From Rhodoferax sp. (lineage in GTDB: Bacteria; Pseudomonadota; Gammaproteobacteria; Burkholderiales; Burkholderiaceae_C), in assembly GCA_019449595.1 (NCBI GenBank), contig JAGRPL010000004.1:1388121-1452120 (forward strand): 64,000 bases of DNA. Reading direction: 5' to 3'. The notes under the pieces were generated by a model. It did not search any database. It was not told the origin of the DNA and saw only the letters and a program-made list of their open reading frames with translations. How positions within the stretch are numbered: the stretch's first letter is position 1; each line of letters opens with the position of its first letter. Positions 54,643-63,685 of this stretch are shown here, piece by piece. The position numbers were made by a program, and so were the translations under genes.

Positions 54643-55479
54643 TCAGAACTGGGGCTTGCGTTTGTCCAGAAAGGCGGCAATGCCTTCGCGGTGCTCGGCG
54701 CTGTCGGCATAGGCATAGGGATCACTCCCCGCATCAGGCGCCGTTTTCGCTATGGTTTCGATAGCTGTCCGCGCAGGTTCCACGGTGGCTTGCGGCCGAT
54801 TCAATGCCCGAAACGTCTGCTTGTTCAGGCGCGCAGCCTGGGGTGCCAGCGCTGCAATGCGCTGCGCCGTGGCCAGCGCCTGGGCAGCAGTTTGCGCGTC
54901 GTCGGCCAGCACCTGGGTCAGAAAACCGCAACCTAGCAGGGCCGGTGCGTCAAAAATCTCGGCCGCCAGCAACATGGCCCGGGCAACCGTGTTGCCCACG
55001 GCCTGCGCAACCAGCGCCGCCTCGCGCGGCGCCATGGGGAAACCCAGGCGCGCAATGGGGGCGCCAAAACGGGCCGAGGCACTGGCCAGGCGCAGGTCGC
55101 AGCAGCTGGCAATTTCCACCCCGGCGCCCATGCAATTGCCCTCGATGTGCGCCACGATGGGCACATCGCAATCGAGCATGGCCTGCAGCCCGCCCCAGAC
55201 GTCGTCTTCGTGAAATGCCCGCAGGCCTTCGGGCGTGAACCGAAAGGCCGGGTACTCGGCAATGTCGCCCCCGGCACAGAAATGCCCGCCCTCGCCGCGC
55301 ACCAGCACACAGCGCACCTGCGGGTCGGTGTGCAGGCCCTCAAACACGGCCCGCAATTCGCGCCACATGGTGCGCGACATGGCGTTGAACTTGCCGGGGT
55401 GACTCAAGGTGACGTAGGCCAGTGCCCCGTCGTGTTCCAGCTTCACGTGCCCGGTCGGAACCGGTTTGACCGCATCCAT
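54643..55479 (-). CDS. Crotonase-family (enoyl-CoA hydratase/isomerase-like) protein
   Basis: 278 aa from ATG 55479; ATGs at 55491 and 55497 are in frame but lie inside a repeat. Oxyanion-hole motifs HFCAGGDI and GNCMGAGVEIA are present, keeping the first catalytic Glu position (GVEIA). The second Glu position reads FGAPIARLG rather than FG-x-PE, so classical hydration is doubtful. Coupling to matB raises a decarboxylase or hydrolase role. Dispersed repeats lie inside the gene near its 3' end (54748-54790) and directly upstream (55483-55530). Confidence 0.78.
   Translation of the reverse strand: MDAVKPVPTGHVKLEHDGALAYVTLSHPGKFNAMSRTMWRELRAVFEGLHTDPQVRCVLVRGEGGHFCAGGDIAEYPAFRFTPEGLRAFHEDDVWGGLQAMLDCDVPIVAHIEGNCMGAGVEIASCCDLRLASASARFGAPIARLGFPMAPREAALVAQAVGNTVARAMLLAAEIFDAPALLGCGFLTQVLADDAQTAAQALATAQRIAALAPQAARLNKQTFRALNRPQATVEPARTAIETIAKTAPDAGSDPYAYADSAEHREGIAAFLDKRKPQF
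54748..54790 (+). repeat. Dispersed GCTAY-N7-RTAGCT repeat inside the crotonase gene
   Basis: GCTAT-GGTTTCG-ATAGCT-N4-GCGCA, then GGTTCCACGGTGGC. It lies within the C-terminal coding part, antisense to the gene, and the frame stays open (VEPARTAIETIAKTAP). Confidence 0.85.
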
Positions 55480-55482
55480 ACT

Positions 55483-55530
55483 TGCTACCATTTTCATAGC
55501 TACCTGCGCAGGTTTTGCAACGCCTGCCGG
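55483..55530 (+). repeat. Dispersed GCTAY-N7-RTAGCT repeat between lgt and the crotonase gene
   Basis: GCTAC-CATTTTC-ATAGCT-N4-GCGCA, then GGTTTTGCAACGCC. It almost exactly fills the 52-bp gap between the lgt stop and the crotonase ATG, so it occupies the ribosome-binding region of the latter. Confidence 0.88.
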
Positions 55531-55531
55531 C

Positions 55532-56350
55532 TTATTTTGCTTGTAATTTCTGACGGCTGCCGGCCCACAGCCACAAGCCAGCACCGCCCACAATCATGGG
55601 AATGCACAGCCACTGCCCCATGCTCATGCCCAGCGACAGCAGGCCCAGAAAGGCATCGGGCTCACGGAAGAACTCAGCAATGAAACGAAACACGCCGTAG
55701 CCGAACAGGAACGCCGCAGCCACCTGCCCCGGCTTGCGCGGGGTACTGGCATACCACCAGAGCAACACGAACAGCAGCAGGCCTTCCATCAGGAACTGGT
55801 ATACCTGCGAAGGGTGGCGCGGCAAGTCCCCGGCCCCGCGAAACACCATGCCCCAGGGCAGCGACGGATCGGCCAGGCGGCCCCACAGTTCACCGTTGAT
55901 GAAATTACCCACCCGCCCGGCGGCCAGGCCGGTCGGCACGCAGGGCGCCACAAAATCGGCCACCTGCCAGAACGGCTTGCGGCGCGACCAGGCAAACCAC
56001 ACCATAGCGGCGATCACACCCAGCATGCCGCCATGAAAACTCATGCCCCCCTGCCACACGGCAAACACCTCCAGCGGGTGCGCCAGGTAATACGCAGGCT
56101 TGTAGAACAGGCAGTAGCCCAGGCGCCCGCCCAGCACGACCCCCACCACGCCCATGAAAAGGATGTCCTCCACGTCGCGGTAGGCCCAACTGCCCTCACC
56201 CGTGATGGTCGAAAACGGTTGGTGCCTGAGCCGGCGGCTGCCCAGGAACATGAAAAGGGCAAAGGCCGCCAGGTAGGTCAGGCCGTACCAGTGCACGGCG
56301 ACGGGGCCGAGTTGCAGGGCGATGGGATCGATTTGGGGATGAATCAGCAT
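55532..56350 (-). CDS. lgt: Prolipoprotein diacylglyceryl transferase
   Basis: 272 aa with seven hydrophobic segments. The catalytic region is SFHGGMLGV (essential His in HGGM) and the signature is [13 protein letters not shown]. It attaches diacylglycerol to the lipobox Cys of lipoprotein precursors in the inner membrane. It starts 51 bp after the small Trp-rich gene. Confidence 0.96.
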   Translation of the reverse strand: MLIHPQIDPIALQLGPVAVHWYGLTYLAAFALFMFLGSRRLRHQPFSTITGEGSWAYRDVEDILFMGVVGVVLGGRLGYCLFYKPAYYLAHPLEVFAVWQGGMSFHGGMLGVIAAMVWFAWSRRKPFWQVADFVAPCVPTGLAAGRVGNFINGELWGRLADPSLPWGMVFRGAGDLPRHPSQVYQFLMEGLLLFVLLWWYASTPRKPGQVAAAFLFGYGVFRFIAEFFREPDAFLGLLSLGMSMGQWLCIPMIVGGAGLWLWAGSRQKLQAK

Positions 56351-56401
56351 GGGCGCTATTGTGCCTCCCGCCGGGAACCGGGCACGGCAGGCCCGATGCC
56401 T

Positions 56402-56647
56402 TCAGCGCCGGCGTTTGCTGCTGAGGGTGCCCATGGCCTCGCGGTTGCGCTCAATGCGGTCCTTGCGCCGGGCGTCTTCCCGCTCCATGGCCTTGCGCTT
56501 GGTGTAGCCCGAAGCGTCGGCCCAGGCCCACCAGACCACGGCCAGGCCGAAGGGCGCCAGCACCACCAACCAGCTCCAGGCGGCAACGGGACCTATTTCC
56601 AGATATTTCATGGCCAGAAGAACCAGGCCCAAACCCAAAAAATACAT
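56402..56647 (-). CDS. Small Trp-rich membrane protein
   Basis: 81 aa, starting MYFLGLGLVLLAMKYLEIG, with GGAG 8 nt upstream of ATG 56647. Two hydrophobic segments with clustered Trp (AAWSWLVVLAP, AVVWWAWADASGYTKRKAME) and a basic tail ending SSKRRR. It matches the small Trp-rich family seen in Burkholderiales. Function unknown. Confidence 0.85.
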   Translation of the reverse strand: MYFLGLGLVLLAMKYLEIGPVAAWSWLVVLAPFGLAVVWWAWADASGYTKRKAMEREDARRKDRIERNREAMGTLSSKRRR

Positions 56648-56712
56648 GCGTGTCTCCTGTTCTGCGTACAAACGGCATTCGCCCCGCAAGGACTGTAACC
56701 CAAGCCCATGAC

Positions 56713-56736
56713 AAAGGCCCGCTTGCGCGGGCCTTT
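56713..56736 (-). terminator. Hairpin terminator after acs
   Basis: A perfect 10-bp stem (56713-56722 / 56727-56736) with loop TTGC, ending in TTT on both strands. It lies 24-47 bp past the acs stop, before the small Trp-rich gene. Confidence 0.75.
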
Positions 56737-56759
56737 GCATCACGCCGGGTGGCGCGGGT

Positions 56760-58757
56760 TCAGTAGGCCTGACCCAGCTGGTCCAGGATGGCGGGGTTTT
56801 CCAGTGTGGAGGTGTCCTGGGTAATGGACTCGCCCTTGGCCAGCGAGCGCAGCAGGCGACGCATGATCTTGCCGGAACGGGTCTTGGGCAGGTTCTCGCC
56901 AAAGCGGATGTCCTTGGGCTTGGCAATGGGGCCGATCTCCTTGGCCACCCAGTCGCGCAGCTCCTTGGCAATGGCCTTGGCCTCGTCACCCGTGGGGCGT
57001 GCGCGCTTGAGCACCACGAAGGCGCAGATGGCCTCGCCTGTCAGGTCGTCCGGGCGTCCCACCACGGCGGCCTCGGCCACCAGGTCGGTCTTGGACACCA
57101 GGGCCGATTCGATTTCCATGGTACCCATGCGGTGGCCCGAGACGTTGAGCACGTCATCGATGCGGCCGGTGATGCGGAAGTAGCCCCGGTCGGCGCTGCG
57201 CACCGCGCCGTCACCGGCCAGGTACAGCTTGCCACCCATTTCTTCCGGGAAATAGCTCTTCTTGAAACGCTCGGGGTCATTCCAGATGGTGCGGATCATG
57301 GACGGCCAGGGGCGCTTGACCACCAGCATGCCGCCGGAACCATTGGGGATGTCGTTGCCCACCTCGTCCACGATGGCGGCCATGATGCCGGGCAGCGGCA
57401 GCGTGCAGCTACCGGGCACCAGGGGCGTGGCACCGGGCAGCGGCGTCATCATGTGGCCGCCAGTTTCGGTTTGCCAGAAGGTGTCGACGATGGGGCATTT
57501 CTCATGGCCGACGTTCTTGTAGTACCACATCCAGGCTTCGGGGTTGATGGGCTCGCCCACCGATCCCAGGATGCGCAGGCTGCTCAGGTCGGAGCGGTCG
57601 GGATGCACGGAAGCATCGCTTTCGGCGGCCTTGATGAGCGAACGGATGGCCGTGGGCGCGGTGTAGAAAATGGTGCACTTGTGGCGCTCGATCATCTGCC
57701 AGAAGCGGCCGGCATTGGGGAAGGTGGGAACGCCTTCAAAAATGATCTGGGTGGCGCCGGCGGCCAGGGGGCCGTAGGCCACGTAGGTGTGGCCGGTGAT
57801 CCAGCCGATGTCGGCGGTGCACCAGAACACGTCTTCAGGTTTCAGGTCGAACGTCCAGTCCATCGTGACCTTGGACCACAGCAGGTAACCACCGGTGGAG
57901 TGCTGCACACCCTTGGGTTTGCCGGTGGAGCCGGAGGTGTAAAGGATGAACAGGGGGTGCTCGGCACCCACGGCCACCGGAGCGCACACGGTGCTCTGGC
58001 CGGCCAGGGCTTCGGTGAAGGTCTTGTCGCGCCCGGCCACCATGGCGCAGGCGGTCTGCGTGCGCTGGTACACGAACACGGTCTTGATGGTGTCGCAGCC
58101 GCCCATGGCCAAGCCCTCGTCCACGATGGCCTTGAGCGGCAGCTCCTTGCCACCGCGCATCTGGTAGTTGGCAGTGATGACGGCCACCGCGCCGGCGTCG
58201 ATGATGCGTTCCTGCAAGGCCTTGGCCGAGAAGCCACCAAACACCACGCTGTGGGTGGCGCCAATGCGGGCGCAGGCCTGCATGGCAATCACGCCTTCGA
58301 GCGTCATGGGCATGTAGACCAGCACGCGGTCGCCCTTCTTGATGCCGTCAGCCTTGAGCGCGTTGGCGAACTGGCTCACGCGGGCCAGCAGTTCCTTGTA
58401 GGTGGTCTTGGTGACCGTGCCGTCGTCGGCTTCAAAGATGACAGCGGTCTTGTTTTCGGTCGGGGTGCCCACCCACTTGTCCAGGCAGTTGGCCGAGGCG
58501 TTGAGTTCGCCATCGTCGAACCACTTGTAGAACGGGGCCTCGGACTCGTCCAGCGTGCGGGTGAAGGGCTTGCTCCACACCAGGTTCTCGCGCGCCAGCT
58601 TGGCCCAGAAACCTTCGAAATCGCTGTCGGCCTGCGCGCACAGGGCGTTGTAGCCGTCCATGCCCGAAATGCGGGCCGACTTGACCATGGCCTCGCTCGG
58701 TGGGAAAACCCGGTTTTCCACCAAAACGGATTCAATTGCGGACGATGGTGTGCTCAT
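56760..58757 (-). CDS. acs: Acetyl-CoA synthetase (AMP-forming)
   Basis: 665 aa from ATG 58757 with GGAG upstream. P-loop [26 protein letters not shown], and C-terminal [14 protein letters not shown] with the Lys that is acetylated in known enzymes. It converts acetate, ATP and CoA to acetyl-CoA. Divergent from fumarase. Confidence 0.97.
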   Translation of the reverse strand: MSTPSSAIESVLVENRVFPPSEAMVKSARISGMDGYNALCAQADSDFEGFWAKLARENLVWSKPFTRTLDESEAPFYKWFDDGELNASANCLDKWVGTPTENKTAVIFEADDGTVTKTTYKELLARVSQFANALKADGIKKGDRVLVYMPMTLEGVIAMQACARIGATHSVVFGGFSAKALQERIIDAGAVAVITANYQMRGGKELPLKAIVDEGLAMGGCDTIKTVFVYQRTQTACAMVAGRDKTFTEALAGQSTVCAPVAVGAEHPLFILYTSGSTGKPKGVQHSTGGYLLWSKVTMDWTFDLKPEDVFWCTADIGWITGHTYVAYGPLAAGATQIIFEGVPTFPNAGRFWQMIERHKCTIFYTAPTAIRSLIKAAESDASVHPDRSDLSSLRILGSVGEPINPEAWMWYYKNVGHEKCPIVDTFWQTETGGHMMTPLPGATPLVPGSCTLPLPGIMAAIVDEVGNDIPNGSGGMLVVKRPWPSMIRTIWNDPERFKKSYFPEEMGGKLYLAGDGAVRSADRGYFRITGRIDDVLNVSGHRMGTMEIESALVSKTDLVAEAAVVGRPDDLTGEAICAFVVLKRARPTGDEAKAIAKELRDWVAKEIGPIAKPKDIRFGENLPKTRSGKIMRRLLRSLAKGESITQDTSTLENPAILDQLGQAY

Positions 58758-58925
58758 GGGGGGGTCTCCTACGTATGAATTGGAATTGGCGCGTATGGTT
58801 ATGGACTGCACTTACGCATCACTGACTGAGGGTGCCAGCGGTTGCGGCCGGCTGGCCAGCCGTCAGCGACCCGAAGACTGGTTTGGGTAAACTCGCCCCA
58901 CCCCCCTGTTCTTGAAATACTTCCC

Positions 58926-60479
58926 ATGACCACGACCATCCGCCAAGCCGACCTGATTGAGTCCGTCGCTGCTGCACTGCAGTACATCAGCTACTTCCAT
59001 CCCGCAGACTACATTGCCCACCTGGCGCGCGCCTACGAGCGCGAGCAAAGCCCTGCCGCCAAGGATGCCATCGCGCAGATCCTGACCAACAGCAAGATGA
59101 GCGCCACCGGCCACCGGCCCATCTGCCAGGACACCGGCATCGTCAACGTATTCCTAAAGGTCGGCATGGACGTGCGCTGGGAAGGCTTCACCGGCAGCCT
59201 GGACGACGCCATCAACGAAGGCGTGCGCCAGGGCTACAACCACCCCGACAACACGCTGCGCGCCAGCGTGGTGGCCGACCCCGAATTCCTGCGCAAGAAC
59301 ACCAAGGACAACACCCCGGCCGTGATCTTCAGCGAAATCGTCCCTGGCAACACCGTGGAGGTGACCGTGGCCGCCAAGGGTGGCGGCAGCGAGAACAAGA
59401 GCAAGATGTACATGCTCAACCCCGGTGACTCGGTAGTGGACTGGGTCCTGAAGACCGTGCCCACCATGGGCGCCGGCTGGTGCCCGCCCGGCATGCTGGG
59501 CATCGGCATCGGTGGCACGGCCGAGAAGGCCGTCCTGATGGCCAAGGAAAGCCTGATGGACGACCTGGACATGTACGAACTGCAGGCCAAGGCCGCCAGT
59601 GGCGCCGAACTCGATAACGTCGAGAAACTGCGCCTGGAGCTGTTCGAGAAGGTCAACGCCCTGGGCATTGGCGCGCAGGGCCTGGGTGGCCTGACCACCG
59701 TGCTGGACGTCAAGATCAAGATGTACCCGACCCACGCCGCCAGCAAGCCCATTGCCATGATCCCCAACTGCGCGGCCACCCGCCACGCCCACTTTGTGAT
59801 GGACGGCAGCGGCCCGGTCTACCTCACACCGCCGTCGCTGGACACCTGGCCCAAGGTGGACTGGACCCCCAACACCGAAACCAGCAAGCGCGTGGATCTG
59901 AATACCCTAACTCCCGCCGAAGTGGCCAGCTGGAAGCCCGGCCAGACCCTGCTGCTCAACGGCAAGATGCTCACCGGCCGCGACGCCGCGCACAAGCGCA
60001 TCCAGGGCATGCTGGCCAAGGGCGAGAAGCTGCCCGTGGACTTCACCAACCGCGTCATCTACTACGTGGGTCCGGTCGATCCGGTCAAGGGCGAGGCCGT
60101 GGGCCCCGCCGGCCCCACCACCGCCACCCGCATGGACGGCTTTACCGAAATGATGCTGGCGCAAACCGGCCTGATCTCCATGGTGGGCAAGGCCGAGCGT
60201 GGCCCGGTCGCCATTGAGGCGATCAAGAAGCACAAGTCGGCCTATCTGATGGCCGTGGGCGGCGCCGCCTACCTGGTGTCCAAGGCCATCAAGGCCGCCA
60301 AGGTCGTCGGTTTTGCCGACCTGGGCATGGAAGCGATCTACGAATTTGACGTGGTCGACATGCCCGTCACCGTGGCCGTGGATTCGGGCGGTACCAGCGC
60401 CCACATTACCGGCCCGGCCGAGTGGCAGAAGAAAATTGCCACGGGCGAGTTCAAGAACATCGCGGTGACTTCCCGGTAA
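58926..60479 (+). CDS. fumA: Class I fumarate hydratase ([4Fe-4S])
   Basis: 517 aa from ATG 58926. Cluster Cys are in RPICQDTG, AGWCPPGML and PNCAATRHAH. The C-terminal half holds the substrate-binding beta domain. It hydrates fumarate to malate. The enzyme is oxygen-sensitive and depends on the Isc system encoded at 10-15 kb. murI starts 10 bp later. Confidence 0.95.
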   Translation: MTTTIRQADLIESVAAALQYISYFHPADYIAHLARAYEREQSPAAKDAIAQILTNSKMSATGHRPICQDTGIVNVFLKVGMDVRWEGFTGSLDDAINEGVRQGYNHPDNTLRASVVADPEFLRKNTKDNTPAVIFSEIVPGNTVEVTVAAKGGGSENKSKMYMLNPGDSVVDWVLKTVPTMGAGWCPPGMLGIGIGGTAEKAVLMAKESLMDDLDMYELQAKAASGAELDNVEKLRLELFEKVNALGIGAQGLGGLTTVLDVKIKMYPTHAASKPIAMIPNCAATRHAHFVMDGSGPVYLTPPSLDTWPKVDWTPNTETSKRVDLNTLTPAEVASWKPGQTLLLNGKMLTGRDAAHKRIQGMLAKGEKLPVDFTNRVIYYVGPVDPVKGEAVGPAGPTTATRMDGFTEMMLAQTGLISMVGKAERGPVAIEAIKKHKSAYLMAVGGAAYLVSKAIKAAKVVGFADLGMEAIYEFDVVDMPVTVAVDSGGTSAHITGPAEWQKKIATGEFKNIAVTSR

Positions 60480-60489
60480 ACACCCCGGC

Positions 60490-61344
60490 ATGACGCCCGC
60501 CGACGCACTGCCCGCCAGCCGCGCACACGACTCCATCGGGGTTTTTGACAGCGGCGTGGGAGGGCTGAGCGTGCTGCGGGCGCTGCGCGAGGAGTTGCCG
60601 GCGGAGCGCTTTGTCTATGTGGCCGACAGCGGCCATGCCCCCTACGGAGAGCGGGATGACGCACACGTCATCGCCCGCTCCCATGCCATCACCCGGTACC
60701 TGCTGGAGCGCCACCATATCAAGGCACTGGTGGTGGCCTGCAACACGGCCACGGCAGCGGCCATCAAACTGCTGCGCCAGGACTACCCCGACCTGCCCAT
60801 CGTGGGCATCGAACCCGCCCTGAAACCCGCAGCAGCCCAGAGCCAGACCAAGCACGTTGGCGTCATGGCTACCCGGGGCACGCTCAACAGCGAGAAATTT
60901 CGCACCCTGCTGGAGTCGCTGCACGGGCAGGCCACCTTCGTGCTGCAACCCTGCGACGGCCTGGCCGATGCCATCGAACACGCAGATGCTACAAAAATAA
61001 TAGCTGCGTGCGCAAGATACACGGGCGCTATGGGCCCATTTGGCACTGAGAATAACGCCATGGACACACTGGTGCTGGGCTGCACCCACTACCCGTTTGT
61101 GACGGATGTATTGCGCCCTCTGGTCGGCGACCATGTGGCGTTTCTGGAAGGCGGCGCTCCGGTGGCCCGGCAAACCCGGCGCCGGCTGGTCGAGCGCGGC
61201 TGGCTGGCCACCTCCGACGCTGCCCAGCGTCCAACGGCTGCCGCGCTGACGTTTGGCACCACCGGTCAGCGCGATGAGCTGGTCTCGGCGGTACAGCGGT
61301 GGCTGCACATGGCGGTCGAGGCAGAAACGCTGAAAATTGAGTAA
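60490..61344 (+). CDS. murI: Glutamate racemase
   Basis: 284 aa. FDSGVGGLSVL near the N-terminus, then ACNTATA (first catalytic Cys) and LGCTHYPF (second Cys). It makes D-glutamate for peptidoglycan. Between the two halves a segment (ADATKIIAACARYTGAM) is encoded by a dispersed repeat; codons there (ACA AAA ATA ATA, AGA) are unlike the rest of the gene. The frame is intact. Confidence 0.95.
   Translation: MTPADALPASRAHDSIGVFDSGVGGLSVLRALREELPAERFVYVADSGHAPYGERDDAHVIARSHAITRYLLERHHIKALVVACNTATAAAIKLLRQDYPDLPIVGIEPALKPAAAQSQTKHVGVMATRGTLNSEKFRTLLESLHGQATFVLQPCDGLADAIEHADATKIIAACARYTGAMGPFGTENNAMDTLVLGCTHYPFVTDVLRPLVGDHVAFLEGGAPVARQTRRRLVERGWLATSDAAQRPTAAALTFGTTGQRDELVSAVQRWLHMAVEAETLKIE
60987..61028 (+). 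repeat. Dispersed GCTAY-N7-RTAGCT repeat inside murI
   Basis: GCTAC-AAAAATA-ATAGCT-N4-GCGCA, then AGATACACGGGCGC. In frame within murI, same strand, with rare codons ATA and AGA. Confidence 0.9.
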
Positions 61345-61425
61345 CTGTGTCGCTGGAACGAAATCTGTACCGACCTTAGAAGCATAAATGTGCCGCGTGC
61401 TCAGGGCTAAGCTGACCTCTGCTGT

Positions 61426-61902
61426 CTATTCTGACCGGCCTGACTTCAAAGCAGCCCAGCCAATCCGGCGACTTTCGAGCTCCGCCAACTCAGAGATTGT
61501 TGGACCATGCAGTTTGTGTTGCAGGTAATGCGACATCTCGACGGGGCCATGAAAAAAATTAGCCTGTGGCGCAATGAAATAAATAACGCCATATTGATGG
61601 TGGCCAAAGCTGGATGTTGCCCACAGTTCCATTTCATCCGAAATACAGGTGGCAAGCACATGACCAGACGGCAAGGTCAAGGCAAGGACTAATACATGCC
61701 CAACAGGCATCAAGGTTACGGTGTATGCGCCCTTCAATCCAATTATGGAGCCGATAGGTTTGAGTGCTTCTTCAAAGATCGAGGAACTCTTTATGAGTTC
61801 GTTTCGCTTCTCGTAATCCTGCTCCCATAGGCGCCCACCCCTTTGGATAGTCTTCAGGAGCCAGGCTGAATGCAAAGTAGTAAAAGACGAGCGATGTCGC
61901 AA
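61426..61902 (-). CDS. Hypothetical protein, chimeric at its N-terminus
   Basis: 158 aa. The first ~22 residues are an out-of-frame reading of the sensor-kinase remnant; the own sequence seems to begin near LWEQDYEKRNELIK (about 61840). No family recognised. Base composition is clearly lower in GC than the core genes, suggesting transfer. It probably represents the remaining part of a foreign gene joined to the kinase by a rearrangement. Confidence 0.4.
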   Translation of the reverse strand: MRHRSSFTTLHSAWLLKTIQRGGRLWEQDYEKRNELIKSSSIFEEALKPIGSIIGLKGAYTVTLMPVGHVLVLALTLPSGHVLATCISDEMELWATSSFGHHQYGVIYFIAPQANFFHGPVEMSHYLQHKLHGPTISELAELESRRIGWAALKSGRSE

Positions 61903-61978
61903 CGATCAGGGCAACCACGCCTACTGCAATCGCCGCCATGGCCATAGCCATCTGACGGCTCAAGCCGACCAACTTCAT
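61826..61978 (-). pseudogene. Truncated sensor histidine kinase (N-terminal remnant)
   Basis: Starting at ATG 61978, about 50 residues look like a BaeS-type kinase N-terminus with one membrane helix (MAMAAIAVGVVALIVATSLVFYYF), then SLAPEDYPKGW; the frame stops at 61772 after unrelated residues. HAMP, kinase and ATPase domains are all missing. The start overlaps the response regulator stop by 4 bp, as expected for its partner. The regulator is left without this kinase. Confidence 0.7.
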
Positions 61979-62676
61979 TGCTCAACCCCGAGCTTGTAGC
62001 CGACGCCTCTGACGGATACGGGCACACCGCGCAGTCCCAGGTTTTCCAGCTTGCGGCGCAGCTTGCTGACGTGACTGTCCACCGTCCTCTCCAGTGACTC
62101 CCCCTCGGGAAGGCACTCATGAAGGAGATGCTCACGGCTGAAAACGCGGCTTGGTGCCGTCATCATTTGCAACAACAGTTTGAATTCAGTAGGCGTCAGC
62201 TCTAGCAAGACCCGATGTCCATCGACGTCAACGCTGGCTAGGTGACTCTCCATGTCAATCTCGAAGGGGCCGGCTATCCGCGGCTCGCTGCGTTGCGCTG
62301 CGCGCTCCTGCCGCGAGGCCCTTCGAAGTACCGCTTCGATCCGCGCCACAACCTCGGCGGGGTTGAAGGGCTTTACGACGTAGTCGTCCGCACCCATCCT
62401 TAGCCCGGTGAGCTTGTCCACATCCTGGTCCATGGCCGTCAGCATGATGACTGGCGTCTCGCCGCGCGTACGTATCTGGGCAAGCGCCTGCCAGCCGTCC
62501 ATCACAGGCATCTGAACATCGAGCACGACGAGCGCGGGCTTGAGCGAGAGATGCAGTTCCAGCGCGCCCCGACCGTCCAGTGCATGAGCAGTGCGCATGC
62601 CGCTGCGCTGGATATAGGCGGACAGGATGTCCGCAATTTCCAGTTGGTCTTCGGCTATCAGGATAAGGGGGGCCAT
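61975..62676 (-). CDS. OmpR/PhoB-family response regulator
   Basis: 233 aa. Receiver with VVLDVQMPVMDG (phospho-Asp), IMLTA and VVKPF; C-terminal winged helix (ELTPTEFKLLLQMM, RTVDSHVSKLRRKLE, VRGVGYKL). It resembles regulators of RND efflux operons (BaeR/AdeR group). It is divergent from a truncated efflux adaptor. Its partner kinase is broken here. Confidence 0.9.
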   Translation of the reverse strand: MAPLILIAEDQLEIADILSAYIQRSGMRTAHALDGRGALELHLSLKPALVVLDVQMPVMDGWQALAQIRTRGETPVIMLTAMDQDVDKLTGLRMGADDYVVKPFNPAEVVARIEAVLRRASRQERAAQRSEPRIAGPFEIDMESHLASVDVDGHRVLLELTPTEFKLLLQMMTAPSRVFSREHLLHECLPEGESLERTVDSHVSKLRRKLENLGLRGVPVSVRGVGYKLGVEQ

Positions 62677-62852
62677 GGCGGGCGGTTTCAGCTGTCAACA
62701 GGGATCAGAGTTTGGCACTGTAACAAAAAGTCACATCCACCGAAGCCGCTTCGTCTCCATCGAATCTCCACAGAACCTCGACCAATTCGCAACGTCACTC
62801 GGCCATAGTCCGGCGTGAAAAAGCGGCCACTTCATGGCCTCGAGGATTCCAT

Positions 62853-63166
62853 ATGACGTTGCTCAAGCCAATTATCACTAGTGCTGCTTCCGCCCTTCTT
62901 GTACTCGCCCTGTCCGGTTGCAGCCAGGAGATGCCCGACATGACTACGCCGCCCCCGCCGGTGCGCTACCAGGTCATGGTTCCGACGCCTATGCAGCAAG
63001 TCACCGAGCTGTTCGGCCGCGTCGCGGCTCTTCGCACCGCGGAAATCAGGCCTCAGGTCAGTGGCATCGTGCAACGACGCTTCTTCGAGCAAGGCTCAGA
63101 GGTGAAGGCCAGACAGGCGCTCTTCCAGATCAATCCCGCACCGTTCAAGGCGGACGTGGATAGGCG
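62853..63166 (+). pseudogene. Truncated RND efflux periplasmic adaptor
   Basis: ATG 62853. A lipoprotein signal (ALSGC lipobox) is followed by the MexA-like N-terminal region (VTELFGRVAALRTAEIRPQVSGIVQRRFFEQGSEV, written here only as its family features: lipoyl half-motif, then QINPAPFKADVD). Homology stops near 63166, and the frame ends at 63194 after unrelated residues. About 105 of ~390 expected residues remain, and no RND pump gene follows. Confidence 0.75.
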
Positions 63167-63220
63167 ACGGGAGGGGCACTGGGTGTCACCGTGAAAGCAC
63201 AGCGCTAGCACCACGTTTTC

Positions 63221-63286
63221 GCGATAAAGCAAAAACTGGCCAAACGGCCGTTTAGACATAAGCTGCCCTCAAGGACACTTTATCGC
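63221..63286. repeat. Inverted repeat beside the efflux truncation point
   Basis: GCGATAAAG (63221-63229) and CTTTATCGC (63278-63286), 9-bp perfect arms separated by 48 bp. It lies just beyond the end of the adaptor homology. It may mark a mobile-element end or a recombination site. Integron attC core sites were not recognised in it. Confidence 0.4.
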
Positions 63287-63331
63287 TAACGCCACAAGAA
63301 GAGCGACATCGACAGCTTCTTTGCCCGCTGA

Positions 63332-63685
63332 AGATCGACAGCGCTGGCCAGAAGCTTCTCCCGGCCGCGACCGCGAGGACCGCATGCGGGGCATGAAGGG
63401 TTCAACCCACGCCACACCGTGGTCGCTGGCCTGCGGCTGACCCACATCCAGCAGGAAGCCGAAGCAGCCAACGGTATCCACAAGCCGGTATCGGTTCATA
63501 CGCTGCGCCATAGCTTTGCCACGCACCTGTTGCAGGCAGGAACCGATATCCGTACGGTTCAGGAGCTGCTCGGTCATCGGGAGCTGAACACAACGATGAT
63601 CTACACCCACGTTCTCAAAGTGCAAGCTGGGACGACCGCAAGTCCCATAGACGCGTTGATGAGTCGGACGTCACTGTCTGCTTAG
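63332..63685 (+). pseudogene. Integron-integrase-like tyrosine recombinase, C-terminal fragment
   Basis: The recognisable part (about 63460-63685) has [15 protein letters not shown] (H-x2-R), ELLGH and the nucleophile Tyr in [10 protein letters not shown], followed by SPIDAL as in IntI C-termini. The N-terminal two thirds, including the first catalytic Arg and the IntI-specific insert, are missing. The preceding in-frame stretch from the stop at 63329 is unlike the family. It is non-functional as it stands. Confidence 0.75.

Noticed and set aside
63221..63286. Possible integron attC site near the integrase fragment
   Set aside because: The 9-bp arms lack recognisable RYYYAAC/GTTRRRY core sites and the fragment is on the wrong side relative to typical attI arrangements, so I list it only as an inverted repeat.
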